The notes beneath the pieces are model-generated. The model was not told where the DNA came from. It worked only from the letters and a program-made list of their open reading frames with translations, and did not search any database. Shown here in pieces: positions 1-6,235 of a DNA stretch of 12,777 nt (position 1 is the first letter of the stretch; each line of letters starts with the position of its first letter). Source of the DNA: Candidatus Zixiibacteriota bacterium (GTDB lineage Bacteria > Zixibacteria > MSB-5A5 > SM1-73). The position numbers and the translations under genes were made by a program. The DNA is taken from contig CP070839.1 in NCBI GenBank assembly GCA_020341875.1, forward strand, positions 768,146 to 780,922, given 5' to 3'.

Positions 1-122
1 AAAGCCGAGAAGGGTTGAGCACATTCCCAGATAATTTTGAGTTTTTGACTGGACTTCTTGTAGATCATCCTTATCTTTTAAGTCGACTTCTAAATCTTGC
101 TTTTTGATTCTTGAGCTTCTGT

Positions 123-166
123 TCACCCCGTCCTCTGCCATCAAAGGAGGGAGGATTAAGGGGTGA
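123..166. repeat. Imperfect inverted repeat (C-rich/G-rich) upstream of the propeller gene
   Basis: The left arm TCACCCC-g-TCCTC (123-135) pairs with the right arm GAGGA-ttaa-GGGGTGA (151-166), giving a bulged hairpin just before the ribosome-binding site of the first gene. It has the same style (TCACCC..., runs of GGGAGG, GGGGTGA) as the elements at 1863-2025 on the other side of that gene, so I read it as one copy of a dispersed intergenic repeat family. Mobility is not shown. Confidence 0.5.
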
Positions 167-191
167 GCAAAAAAAACCAAGGAGGTGTAGC

Positions 192-1862
192 ATGCTAAAA
201 CCACTGAGAGTGGTTTTTGGAGTGCTGCTGGTTGTTTTGGTTGTGGGTCCGGCATTTGCCCAGACTGTCGACACCGCCTGGGTGAGAAGATACGACGGGC
301 CGGAAAACCTGGCTGATCTTTCTCAGGCCATAGCTGTGGATGATTCCGGCAACGTCTACGTGACCGGGGAAAGTCAGAGCGGCGTTGAGCAATTCTATCA
401 GCACGACTATGCCACCATCAAGTATCTGCCCAACGGAGACACTGCCTGGGTGAGAAGATACAACGGACCGGGAAACGACCTAGATAAAGCCTACGCCATG
501 GCCGTGGATGATGACGGCAACGTGTATGTTTCCGGAGGTAGTGTTGGCAGCGGGACAAGCCGTGATTATGCCACCATAAAGTACGTGTCTGATGGAGATA
601 CTGCCTGGGTCAGAAGATACAACGGACCGGGAGACGGCACCGATGATGTTTCGGCCCTGGCTGTGGATGGATCTGGCAATGTCTACGTTACGGGAAAGAG
701 CTGGGGGTGTTCGGGAAACTATGACATTGTCACCATAGAGTATCATCCTGATGGAGCCGCTGGCTGGGAAGCGATATACAGTGGTACAGGAAGCGGCTCT
801 GATGGTGCTGACGCCATAGCAGTCGATGCTTCAGGAGACGTCTGCGTGACCGGATGTGCTGTCGGCTTTGGAACCTATCAGGACTATGTGACCATAAGGT
901 ATGGCTCAGATGGAGGTACCTGGAGAACATACGACGGACCGGCAGACTCCTCTGATTATGGGCACGCCTTGGCCATAGATGGCTCCGGCAACGTCTATGT
1001 TACCGGAAATAGCATTGGAAGCGGGACAAGCTCTGACTATGCCACCATCAAGTATCTTGCCAACGGAGACACCGCCTGGGTGAGAAGATACAACGGACCG
1101 GGAAACGGCGACGATGGGGGTCGCGCCGTGGCGGTGGATAACTCCGGAAACGTTTATGTTACCGGATACAGCGGAGGCAGCGGAACAGGCAACGACTGGG
1201 CCACCATCAAGTATCTTGCCAACGGAGACACCGCCTGGGTGAGAAGGTACAACGGTCCGGGAAACGGCAGCGATTTGGCCGCCGCCATAGCGATAGATGG
1301 CTCTGGGAATGTGTATGTGACCGGAGCCAGCACCGGCAGCGGAACGGGCTATGACTTTACCACCATCAAATATCTGGCCAACGGAGACAGTGGTTGGGTG
1401 ATGAGATACGACGGGCCGGCGGGAGGTGACGATGCCTCCGGGTACTTAGCTATGGATGATTCCGGCAATGTGTATGTGACCGGATATAGCGAGGGCAGTG
1501 GGACAGACTATGACTATTGCACAATAAAGTACGTTCAGGGGGTCACCGGGGTCAAAGACGAGACCGGCGACAGGGAAAGGCCCTCTCAGTTTGATCTTTC
1601 CCAGAACTACCCAAACCCTTTCAATCCCGCCACCAAGATAGAGTTCACCCTGGCCAAGTCGGGCTTCGTCACCTTGCAGATCTATGACACTCTGGGAAGA
1701 AAGGTCAGGACTCTGGTTTCCGAAGAGCTCTCTTCAGGCTACAAGTCCGTGATCTGGGATGGGAAGAATGATGACGGAGAGGATGTAGCTTCCGGCGTTT
1801 ACTTTTACCAGTTGAAAGTCGGTGATTTTTCCGAACCGAAGAAAATGCTGCTATTGAAGTAA
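192..1862 (+). CDS. Secreted SBBP-repeat beta-propeller protein with type IX-like C-terminal sorting domain
   Basis: A 556-residue protein. An in-frame start at 111 exists, but ATG 192 is preferred because AAGGAGGTG (179-187) precedes it and translation then begins with a clear signal peptide (MLKP, hydrophobic residues ~7-20, AFA-Q cleavage near 23/24). Residues ~28-448 form eight repeats of 52-56 residues, each with 'TAWVRRYNGPG', 'AxAVDxSGNVYVTG' and 'DYATIKY' motifs, the SBBP (seven-bladed-propeller-like) repeat. Repeats 4 and 5 are the most diverged and contain Cys residues. Residues ~466-556 are an Ig-like FlgD/type-A sorting domain with 'SQNYPNPFNPATKI', 'IYDTLGRKVRTL', 'ASGVYFYQL' and a basic KKMLLLK end. 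In the Bacteroidetes-Chlorobi group and related candidate phyla such domains direct export through the type IX system and surface attachment. Ligand and role are unknown; an adhesin or surface-layer component is possible. No secretion genes are nearby. Confidence 0.9.
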   Translation: MLKPLRVVFGVLLVVLVVGPAFAQTVDTAWVRRYDGPENLADLSQAIAVDDSGNVYVTGESQSGVEQFYQHDYATIKYLPNGDTAWVRRYNGPGNDLDKAYAMAVDDDGNVYVSGGSVGSGTSRDYATIKYVSDGDTAWVRRYNGPGDGTDDVSALAVDGSGNVYVTGKSWGCSGNYDIVTIEYHPDGAAGWEAIYSGTGSGSDGADAIAVDASGDVCVTGCAVGFGTYQDYVTIRYGSDGGTWRTYDGPADSSDYGHALAIDGSGNVYVTGNSIGSGTSSDYATIKYLANGDTAWVRRYNGPGNGDDGGRAVAVDNSGNVYVTGYSGGSGTGNDWATIKYLANGDTAWVRRYNGPGNGSDLAAAIAIDGSGNVYVTGASTGSGTGYDFTTIKYLANGDSGWVMRYDGPAGGDDASGYLAMDDSGNVYVTGYSEGSGTDYDYCTIKYVQGVTGVKDETGDRERPSQFDLSQNYPNPFNPATKIEFTLAKSGFVTLQIYDTLGRKVRTLVSEELSSGYKSVIWDGKNDDGEDVASGVYFYQLKVGDFSEPKKMLLLK

Positions 1863-1934
1863 CCTCTCCCCCTCGTGTCCCCCTCTCCACATAGTGGAAA
1901 GGGATTCACTCTGAAGGGGAGATACGGGGTGAGG
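1863..1934. repeat. Nested imperfect inverted repeat directly after the propeller gene
   Basis: The outer arms CCTCTCCCC (1863-1871) and GGGGTGAGG (1926-1934) pair with one mismatch. Inside them CCCTCTCCAC (1881-1890) and GTGGAAAGGG (1894-1903) form a 10-bp stem with one mismatch and a 3-base loop. It begins one base after the stop codon and has no T-tract, so it is not a typical intrinsic terminator, although it could still act as an RNA 3'-end structure. It looks like one unit of a dispersed G/C-skewed repeat. Confidence 0.55.
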
Positions 1935-1993
1935 TAAACCGGATTCCTTCTCTCTTGATGGGGGTCAGGGAGAGCCTAACGGAAGACCTTTCA

Positions 1994-2024
1994 CCCTCCC
2001 TTTATCCCTCCCATAAAGGGAGGG
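1994..2024. repeat. Perfect 12-bp inverted repeat (hairpin)
   Basis: CCCTCCCTTTAT (1994-2005) and ATAAAGGGAGGG (2013-2024) are exact reverse complements separated by the 7-base loop CCCTCCC. The right side is followed by AAATACG, not a T-run, so terminator activity on the + strand is not supported. It belongs with the other C-rich/G-rich elements of the 1863-2275 gap. Confidence 0.7.
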
Positions 2025-2054
2025 AAATACGTCGGCACCCGAACGTATGACACC

Positions 2055-2103
2055 TTCTTGTCCTGTCAGGTCACACCTGCCCAGCGGGCAAGACATGACA
2101 GAA
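2055..2103. repeat. Bulged inverted repeat with inner TGCCC/GGGCA hairpin
   Basis: The outer arms TTCTTGTCCTGTC (2055-2067) and GACATGACAGAA (2092-2103) pair imperfectly. An inner stem TGCCC (2078-2082)/GGGCA (2086-2090) closes on the loop AGC. The short near-repeats of the TGTC/GACA kind and the position between genes suggest a dispersed palindromic repeat. A regulatory role is not excluded but nothing supports one. Confidence 0.45.
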
Positions 2104-2113
2104 CCGCAGATAA

Positions 2114-2156
2114 TAAGATACCCGACCTTGTGTTTCCTCGAAGAATGAGTATCTTA
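2114..2156. repeat. 8-bp inverted repeat TAAGATAC/GTATCTTA
   Basis: TAAGATAC (2114-2121) and GTATCTTA (2149-2156) are exact reverse complements 27 bases apart. They could be the tips of the same repeat element as 2055-2103 or simply chance. Together with the neighbouring hairpins they show that essentially the whole 413-base gap at 1863-2275 consists of inverted repeats, with no credible gene. Confidence 0.35.
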
Positions 2157-2210
2157 CGAGGGCGAGGAGCGATCAACGTCCCCTCCCGCGGAGGGAAAAG
2201 GTTTTGTAGC

Positions 2211-2239
2211 CGCACTCTTTAGAGTGCGCAGCTTTGCTG
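2211..2239. promoter_or_regulatory. Two back-to-back small hairpins in front of the DUF1611 gene
   Basis: CGCACTCT (2211-2218) and AGAGTGCG (2221-2228) form an 8-bp perfect palindrome (7 bp if a 4-base loop is allowed). It is followed at once by CAGC-TTT-GCTG (2229-2239), a 4-bp stem with a 3-base loop. They end 36 bases before ATG 2276, where an operator or leader structure would sit. No -10/-35 pair close to consensus is seen near them, so the regulatory reading is only a suggestion. Confidence 0.35.
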
Positions 2240-2275
2240 TCGACAGGGGACGGTGGTCTGCGGACGGAAGAAGCT

Positions 2276-3319
2276 ATGCAGAAAAAGAAAAGACGCATAG
2301 TGATCCTGGCGGAAGGTTACTTCGGGGATCTTGACGGCAAGACAGCCTCGGGCTTGATAATGTATAAGCCCCAAGAGGTGGTCGCGGTCATTGATTCCAC
2401 CCAAGTGGGCAAATCTGCTCAGGATGTGCTGGGTTTCGGAGGCGACATTCCTCTCGTCGGCAATCTGGCGGATTCTTTGAAATATGGCCCCAATGCCCTT
2501 CTGATCGGAATAGCTCCTCGGGGAGGAAAGCTGCCGCCAGAGTGGCGGGACGTTGTCAGAGAGGCCCTCAGCAACGGACTAGACGTGATCAACGGGCTGC
2601 ACGATCTATTAAACGATGACCCAGAGTTCTCCAAGCTGGCCAAGTCAAAGGGCGCCAGGATTCACGATCTACGCGAGGCCAGCAGGTACGATACAGTTGC
2701 CATCGGCGATCCTTCCCTGATTGAGGCCAAGGTGATCCTGACCGTTGGAAGCGACTGCAAAACTGGTAAGAAGGTCACGGCCGTAGAGTTGGCAAGGGAG
2801 GCGAAGAAACACGGCTGGAATCCGCATTTCGTGGCCACCGGCCAGAGCGGCATTGCCATCTTCGGTGAGGGTGTGCCGATCGATTCGATAATCGGCGACT
2901 TCATGTCGGGCGCCATAGAGGAGCATTTGATCGAGAAATCCAAGACCTATGACCTACTGTGTGTGGAAGGCCAAGGGACCATAGTCCATCCCGGATATTC
3001 CGGGGTCACGCTGGCCTTGATACATGGCTCTTTGCCGGACGCGATGATTCTCTGCCACTACCCCGGAAGGGAGAGGGTCAAAAGCTACCAGGTAAAGATC
3101 CCAGCCCTGCAGGAGATGATAAAACTTCATGAAGACCTCACCAGGCCGATCAAGCTCTGCAGGGTGATTGGAATCTCTCTGAATACTCAGGAACTGAGCG
3201 AAGAGGAGGCGCGGGCCGAGATCGAGAAAGTGGAAGAAGGAACCGGCCTCCCCGCAATCGATCCGGTAAGGTTCGGGTGTGACAAGTTAATCGAAGCGCT
3301 AGAACGCTTGAAGAGATAA
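2276..3319 (+). CDS. DUF1611 family P-loop protein (DgcN-like)
   Basis: A 347-residue protein from ATG 2276. A longer frame opens at TTG 2234, but its extra 14 residues run through the palindrome at 2211-2239, so ATG is preferred; the upstream Shine-Dalgarno is weak (GGAAGAAG). The architecture matches DUF1611 N- and C-terminal domains: a Rossmann-like half (residues ~7-150; 'GIAPRGGKLP' at 78-87, 'NGLHDLL') and a P-loop half with GSDCKTGKK (158-166), 'VATGQSGI' (187-193) and 'CVEGQGTIVHPGYSGVTLALIHGS' split over 229-252, then 'MILCHYPGR'. Members of this family have been reported to act as D-glutamate N-acyltransferase (DgcN) in D-glutamate catabolism, and others sit beside L-Ala-D/L-Glu epimerases. 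Here the neighbour is a D,D-carboxypeptidase, which fits murein or D-amino-acid metabolism, but the substrate is inference. It is cytoplasmic, with no signal peptide. Confidence 0.8.
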   Translation: MQKKKRRIVILAEGYFGDLDGKTASGLIMYKPQEVVAVIDSTQVGKSAQDVLGFGGDIPLVGNLADSLKYGPNALLIGIAPRGGKLPPEWRDVVREALSNGLDVINGLHDLLNDDPEFSKLAKSKGARIHDLREASRYDTVAIGDPSLIEAKVILTVGSDCKTGKKVTAVELAREAKKHGWNPHFVATGQSGIAIFGEGVPIDSIIGDFMSGAIEEHLIEKSKTYDLLCVEGQGTIVHPGYSGVTLALIHGSLPDAMILCHYPGRERVKSYQVKIPALQEMIKLHEDLTRPIKLCRVIGISLNTQELSEEEARAEIEKVEEGTGLPAIDPVRFGCDKLIEALERLKR

Positions 3320-3337
3320 CCTGCAAATCCCACAGCC

Positions 3338-3472
3338 ATGCATTGCCCCAGGTGCAAAACCAAGATGAAGGAAGAAAAAAGACCCTTTCACAAGCAGAGA
3401 AAGTGGATCTGCCCAAAATGTGGTAGAGCCAGGTTTCAGATTGTAAAGAAAACGAATAGCAAGAGAGTATAA
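3338..3472 (+). CDS. 44-residue zinc-ribbon miniprotein
   Basis: A small reading frame in the 219-base gap between the DUF1611 and carboxypeptidase genes. It begins MHCPRCKTKM and contains two knuckles, CPRC (residues 3-6) and CPKCG (25-29), 18 residues apart, with a Lys/Arg-rich body (K/R at about 18 of 44 positions). This is the compact four-Cys zinc-ribbon pattern, and a basic charge suggests nucleic-acid contact. No strong Shine-Dalgarno precedes the ATG. It starts 18 bases after the DUF1611 stop and is in the same frame as that gene, so it is either translationally coupled or a piece once joined to it. The codons look normal for the region. No specific family is recognised. Confidence is moderate because of the short length. 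Confidence 0.55.
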   Translation: MHCPRCKTKMKEEKRPFHKQRKWICPKCGRARFQIVKKTNSKRV

Positions 3473-3538
3473 ATAATATGTGGCTGCGTGGTTGACAAGA
3501 CCACGGACGTACTCTTCTGAACGAAGGAAGTTCGCTGC

Positions 3539-4516
3539 ATGAGACGACCCGGATACTTCTTTGCTTACGTTTTGTTAGCTCTTTTGATCTCGAGAGTCGA
3601 GTGGAGTGATTTGCACTGGGATCTGCGCAAGAGCCCGCAGGAGTGTTGCGGTCAGCGATACGAGATCCCTCTACGGACGACCTATAAGGGCCAGAAGGCG
3701 AAGGAAAGCCACGAGTTCAGTTTGAGATCTAACGCCGCAGTGGTGCTGGATGTAGAAGAGGGAGAGATACTGTTTGAGAAGAACGTAGAACAGAAATTTC
3801 CCGTCGCCAGTTTGACCAAGCTGATGAGCGTGCTCACTTTTCTGGAGACTGATCCTGACCTGGATGATACCGCCATCATCACGCCAACTGACGCCTGGCG
3901 CTCCGGAAGGGCCCAGCTAAGGGTGGGAGAGGTCCTCACTCTGGGCGACCTTTTGCACGCCAGCCTGATGAGCTCAAGCAATCGAGCAACCCGAGCCTTG
4001 GCTCATGCCTCCGGTCTCTCCCCGTCTGAATTTGCCGCTGGTATGAACCGGAAGGCAAAAGAGCTTGGACTCTTGAGTAGCTTCTTCTGCGAGCCTACCG
4101 GTCTGGATCAGCGAAATCGGTCCAGCGCGCTGGATTGCGCCAGGCTTCTGTACGCTGCGCTGCAGGACAGCACTATCCGCTCCATTGCCGGCAAGACCTT
4201 CTATCAGTTCAATTCACTCAACGGAAAGAAAAGAAGGCACCGAGTCGGGAGCACCAGCAAGCTGTTGTTCAGCTCCCTGAAGGTCAAAGGAGGAAAAACC
4301 GGATATAACGGTGCATCCGGATGGTGCCTGGGAACACTGGTGGAAGGGGATGATGGGAAAGAGATAGTGGCGGTGGTTCTGGGGGCTCCGAGCAAGCGTA
4401 CCAGATTCAGAGAGATCAGATCGATCGTGAAGTGGTCAATTCGCGAAAACGCGACGGGGAGCGAAGAAACGATAGCCTTGGGGGAATCAGGTGGAACCAG
4501 AGCGAAGGTATATTGA
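3539..4516 (+). CDS. D-alanyl-D-alanine carboxypeptidase (serine peptidase S11)
   Basis: A 325-residue penicillin-binding-protein-type enzyme that removes the terminal D-Ala from peptidoglycan pentapeptides. All three active-site motifs are present: S91-L-T-K94 (catalytic Ser and Lys), S146-S-N148 and K253-T-G255 (in VKGGKTGYN). A hydrophobic N-terminus (residues ~5-19, YFFAYVLLALLISRV) acts as a signal peptide or anchor, placing the enzyme outside the cytoplasmic membrane. The catalytic domain spans ~62-300. The C-terminal beta domain and amphipathic anchor helix of DacA-type enzymes seem to be missing, so this is the short DacF-core type. The linker at ~30-60 is polar and has C36-C37. Start ATG 3539 has GAAGGAAG 8 bases upstream. 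It overlaps the next gene by 26 bases, so the two are likely cotranscribed. Confidence 0.88.
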   Translation: MRRPGYFFAYVLLALLISRVEWSDLHWDLRKSPQECCGQRYEIPLRTTYKGQKAKESHEFSLRSNAAVVLDVEEGEILFEKNVEQKFPVASLTKLMSVLTFLETDPDLDDTAIITPTDAWRSGRAQLRVGEVLTLGDLLHASLMSSSNRATRALAHASGLSPSEFAAGMNRKAKELGLLSSFFCEPTGLDQRNRSSALDCARLLYAALQDSTIRSIAGKTFYQFNSLNGKKRRHRVGSTSKLLFSSLKVKGGKTGYNGASGWCLGTLVEGDDGKEIVAVVLGAPSKRTRFREIRSIVKWSIRENATGSEETIALGESGGTRAKVY

Positions 4517-4946
4517 AGAGGTTGGAGAGGCGGTGGAGGCGTTGGGGATCATGCTGGAGAAAGAGCTCGGGGAAATCAGACAGGGTCTGGCCGGGCTTTA
4601 TCAGTCTGTCAACCGAATCAGCAACGAGGAGAAGGACCTCAGTCAGGAGCTGCAAAAGCTCAGAGAAGAGGTGAAGGCCATGGATGGGTTTCTCCGCGGG
4701 GTAGAAAGCATAATGTCCCGAACCGAATCCAGGTTGACGGACCTGCAGAAGGCCTATTCAGACGAGGAAGACATAGCCGGAGAGATAAAGAACGATCTTC
4801 TGGTCATGAAACGGGGCCTGCAATTCTTAAGAAGCGACCTGAAGGAGCTTCTGGAAAGACAGGGGAAGGCGGAGAAAGTCCTGGAAGGCGAGCGGGCTGA
4901 AAGGGAAGGGGCGGAAGAACGTAAACCTCCTGATATCACGACTTGA
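4491..4946 (+). CDS. Coiled-coil protein of unknown function overlapping the carboxypeptidase gene
   Basis: A 151-residue hydrophilic protein starting at GTG 4491, inside the last 26 bases of the carboxypeptidase gene, with a G-rich GGGGG stretch (near 4479-4484) as a possible Shine-Dalgarno. Nearly all of residues ~5-140 is predicted by eye as heptad-patterned helix rich in Glu, Lys, Leu and Arg ('LEKELGEIRQGLAGLYQSV', 'EELQKLREEVKAMDGFLRG'-like stretches, 'LLVMKRGLQFLRSDLKELL'). The tail is charged and ends PPDITT. There are no membrane segments and no Cys. The overlap implies coupled translation with the cell-wall enzyme, so a structural or scaffolding role at the envelope is possible, but no family is recognised. 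Another frame over 4432-4674 is less coherent and was not chosen. Confidence 0.7.
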   Translation: MEPERRYIEEVGEAVEALGIMLEKELGEIRQGLAGLYQSVNRISNEEKDLSQELQKLREEVKAMDGFLRGVESIMSRTESRLTDLQKAYSDEEDIAGEIKNDLLVMKRGLQFLRSDLKELLERQGKAEKVLEGERAEREGAEERKPPDITT

Positions 4947-5228
4947 TCACCGCCACTCAGCTCACCTGATCGAATCCGGCTCAGCCTGCAGGGTTCCCCG
5001 AAAGGATTTTGAGACAAGCGTCTGGGCTAAGGCATACTCCTGACCATCTTTCAAATGGGGCCACAACTTCAAGTCTGTAACTGGAATGCATCCGCCCGTG
5101 TTTCTGTTGAGAACGATTTATACAATCGAGGCGGAGCGGGAGAGACGGGGAGGCTCGGGGCGGGGAATTCTTTCCCACCTCGTCGGCCGAGAGCCCGAAA
5201 AATGGGGACTTTCTATCCGGTTTTGTTC
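4947..5228. other. Intergenic region with no supported gene
   Basis: A 282-base stretch between the coiled-coil gene and the promoter of the redox operon. A 66-codon open frame at 5055-5255 has no ribosome-binding site, an uncharacteristic composition, and would run through the promoter, so it is not called. The only structure noted is a small palindrome CGATT-tatac-AATCG (5114-5128), which could be an operator half-site pair or chance. I see no T-tract terminator after 4946. Confidence 0.5.
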
Positions 5229-5256
5229 TTGACAAGAGGAGAAAAGATCGTATAAT
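5229..5256 (+). promoter_or_regulatory. Near-ideal sigma-70 promoter of the redox operon
   Basis: A perfect -35 box TTGACA (5229-5234) and a perfect -10 box TATAAT (5251-5256) are separated by 16 bp. Transcription would start around 5263, leaving a leader of about 50 bases before ATG 5315. Both hexamers match consensus at 6/6, so high basal expression is expected. The leader contains the small hairpin TGGCT-cta-AGCCA (5269-5281). Confidence 0.85.
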
Positions 5257-5268
5257 ACAAGACTGTTT

Positions 5269-5281
5269 TGGCTCTAAGCCA
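5269..5281 (+). promoter_or_regulatory. Small leader hairpin
   Basis: TGGCT (5269-5273) and AGCCA (5277-5281) pair across the loop CTA a few bases after the predicted start of transcription. It may stabilise the 5' end of the mRNA or be incidental. It has no T-run and does not cover the Shine-Dalgarno GGAGG at 5304-5308. Confidence 0.3.
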
Positions 5282-5314
5282 GCAACTGCAAAACGACTCG
5301 AACGGAGGAAAACG

Positions 5315-5788
5315 ATGCAGGCTGAGACCGATGTTGTCGAACGTTCAATCCGCAAATACGGGGCAAAAAAGGAGGCCATAATCCCGATCCTCCAAGATAT
5401 CCAGTCCGATCTCAACTGGCTCCCAGAGGAGACGCTTAAGGCCGTTGCGGACAGACTGGAAGTGCCCCTGATGGAGGTCTACGGGGTCGCCACTTTCTAC
5501 CGTACCTTGAGCCTCAAGCCTCGAGGCAAGCATATCGTCACGGTCTGCGTGGGGACCGCGTGTCACGTCAGGGGTGGACAGCGGATGGTGGATCAAATCA
5601 GCCGCGAATTGGACATCAGCCCGGGAGAGACCACCCAAGATATGAACTTCACTCTGGAGACTGTCAACTGTCTGGGGTGCTGCGCCATCGGTCCGATCGT
5701 GGTGGTCGACGGTGAGTATTACGGCGAGATGACGACCAGGAAGGTGAAATCTGTCCTTGACAAATACAGAATTACTTCAGGAGAGTAG
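5315..5788 (+). CDS. NuoE/HydC-like [2Fe-2S] thioredoxin-fold subunit
   Basis: A 157-residue subunit of the complex-I 24-kDa (NuoE) family, also used as the small subunit of bifurcating [FeFe]-hydrogenases (HydC, HndA) and formate dehydrogenases. A helical N-terminal bundle (residues ~5-60, with 'LNWLPEETLKAVADRLEVP' and 'VYGVATFYRTL') is followed by the thioredoxin-like domain binding one [2Fe-2S] cluster through C78-x4-C83 (CVGTACHVRG) and C119-x3-C123 (CLGCC). Full length for the family. It passes electrons between the NuoF flavin and partner clusters and is cytoplasmic. GGAGG (5304-5308) precedes ATG 5315. This is the first gene after the strong promoter at 5229-5256, and its stop is 3 bases before the next ATG. 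Hydrogenase membership is not implied, because no H-cluster subunit follows. Confidence 0.92.
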   Translation: MQAETDVVERSIRKYGAKKEAIIPILQDIQSDLNWLPEETLKAVADRLEVPLMEVYGVATFYRTLSLKPRGKHIVTVCVGTACHVRGGQRMVDQISRELDISPGETTQDMNFTLETVNCLGCCAIGPIVVVDGEYYGEMTTRKVKSVLDKYRITSGE

Positions 5789-5791
5789 ATC

Positions 5792-6199
5792 ATGATTGAG
5801 GTTAATGTCAAATGTCCCCATTGCGGGAAAAGCTTGATGGACGAGGAGATCAAAATCGACGATCATCCCAGCGTGAAGGTAAACATCCAGTGGGGTGGCG
5901 AAAGGGGCAGGCTCCGCCTGAGTTCGCTTTACGGAAGCTACACCATAGAGTGTCAGCTCTCAATGCCGGAGGGCGAGGTGGCCAGATTCTTCTGTCCCCA
6001 TTGCAATGTAGAATTGACCGGCCGGCGCGTATGCGAAAAATGCGAAGCCCCTATGATTCCTTTGAAGTTCGTCGAGGGAGGTACGGTCGAGATATGCTCC
6101 CGTCGAGGATGCAAGAAGCATCTGATTGAATTCGAGAACTTGGAATCGGAATTGAGAGCGTTTTACAATAAGTACTCTCTGTTTTTCAAGCGCACCTAG
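5792..6199 (+). CDS. Cys-rich zinc-ribbon protein embedded in the redox operon
   Basis: A 135-residue protein; ATG 5792 has CAGGAGAG (5778-5785) overlapping the end of the NuoE-like gene. Metal-binding pairs are visible: CPHC (8-11), CPHC (68-71), C81-x2-C84 (CEKC) and C102-x4-C107-x2-H110 (CSRRGCKKH), with a lone C54. The paired motifs resemble two or more zinc ribbons, the second half being C68/C71 with C81/C84. The C-terminal 25 residues are helical and aromatic-rich (LRAFYNKYSLFF). There is no flavin, nucleotide or ferredoxin signature. Tight placement between nuoE- and nuoF-like genes suggests an assembly factor, a structural subunit or an Fe-S/zinc-bearing accessory protein of the complex. 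No named family is recognised and the function is unknown. Confidence 0.75.
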   Translation: MIEVNVKCPHCGKSLMDEEIKIDDHPSVKVNIQWGGERGRLRLSSLYGSYTIECQLSMPEGEVARFFCPHCNVELTGRRVCEKCEAPMIPLKFVEGGTVEICSRRGCKKHLIEFENLESELRAFYNKYSLFFKRT

Positions 6200-6235
6200 T
6201 GTTGCTCGTTGGAGACACGAAGAAAGGTCGTGGAG

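Noticed and set aside
1994..2024. Intrinsic terminator of the propeller gene
   Set aside because: The 12-bp stem is perfect but there is no T-tract on the + strand side, and it lies 130 bases past the stop.
2128..2155. Sigma-70 promoter TTGTGT-16 bp-TATCTT before the DUF1611 gene
   Set aside because: Only 3/6 and 4/6 matches, and it falls within inverted-repeat arms; not distinguishable from chance.
1863..2156. CRISPR array
   Set aside because: The repeated units are palindromes of different sequence and length, with no regular direct repeat and spacer pattern and no cas genes nearby.
5055..5255. 66-codon + strand frame upstream of the redox operon
   Set aside because: No ribosome-binding site, no recognisable domain, and it runs into the TTGACA/TATAAT promoter.
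4981..5415. 144-codon minus-strand frame
   Set aside because: It overlaps the promoter and the start of the NuoE-like gene, has no ribosome-binding site, and shows no domain.
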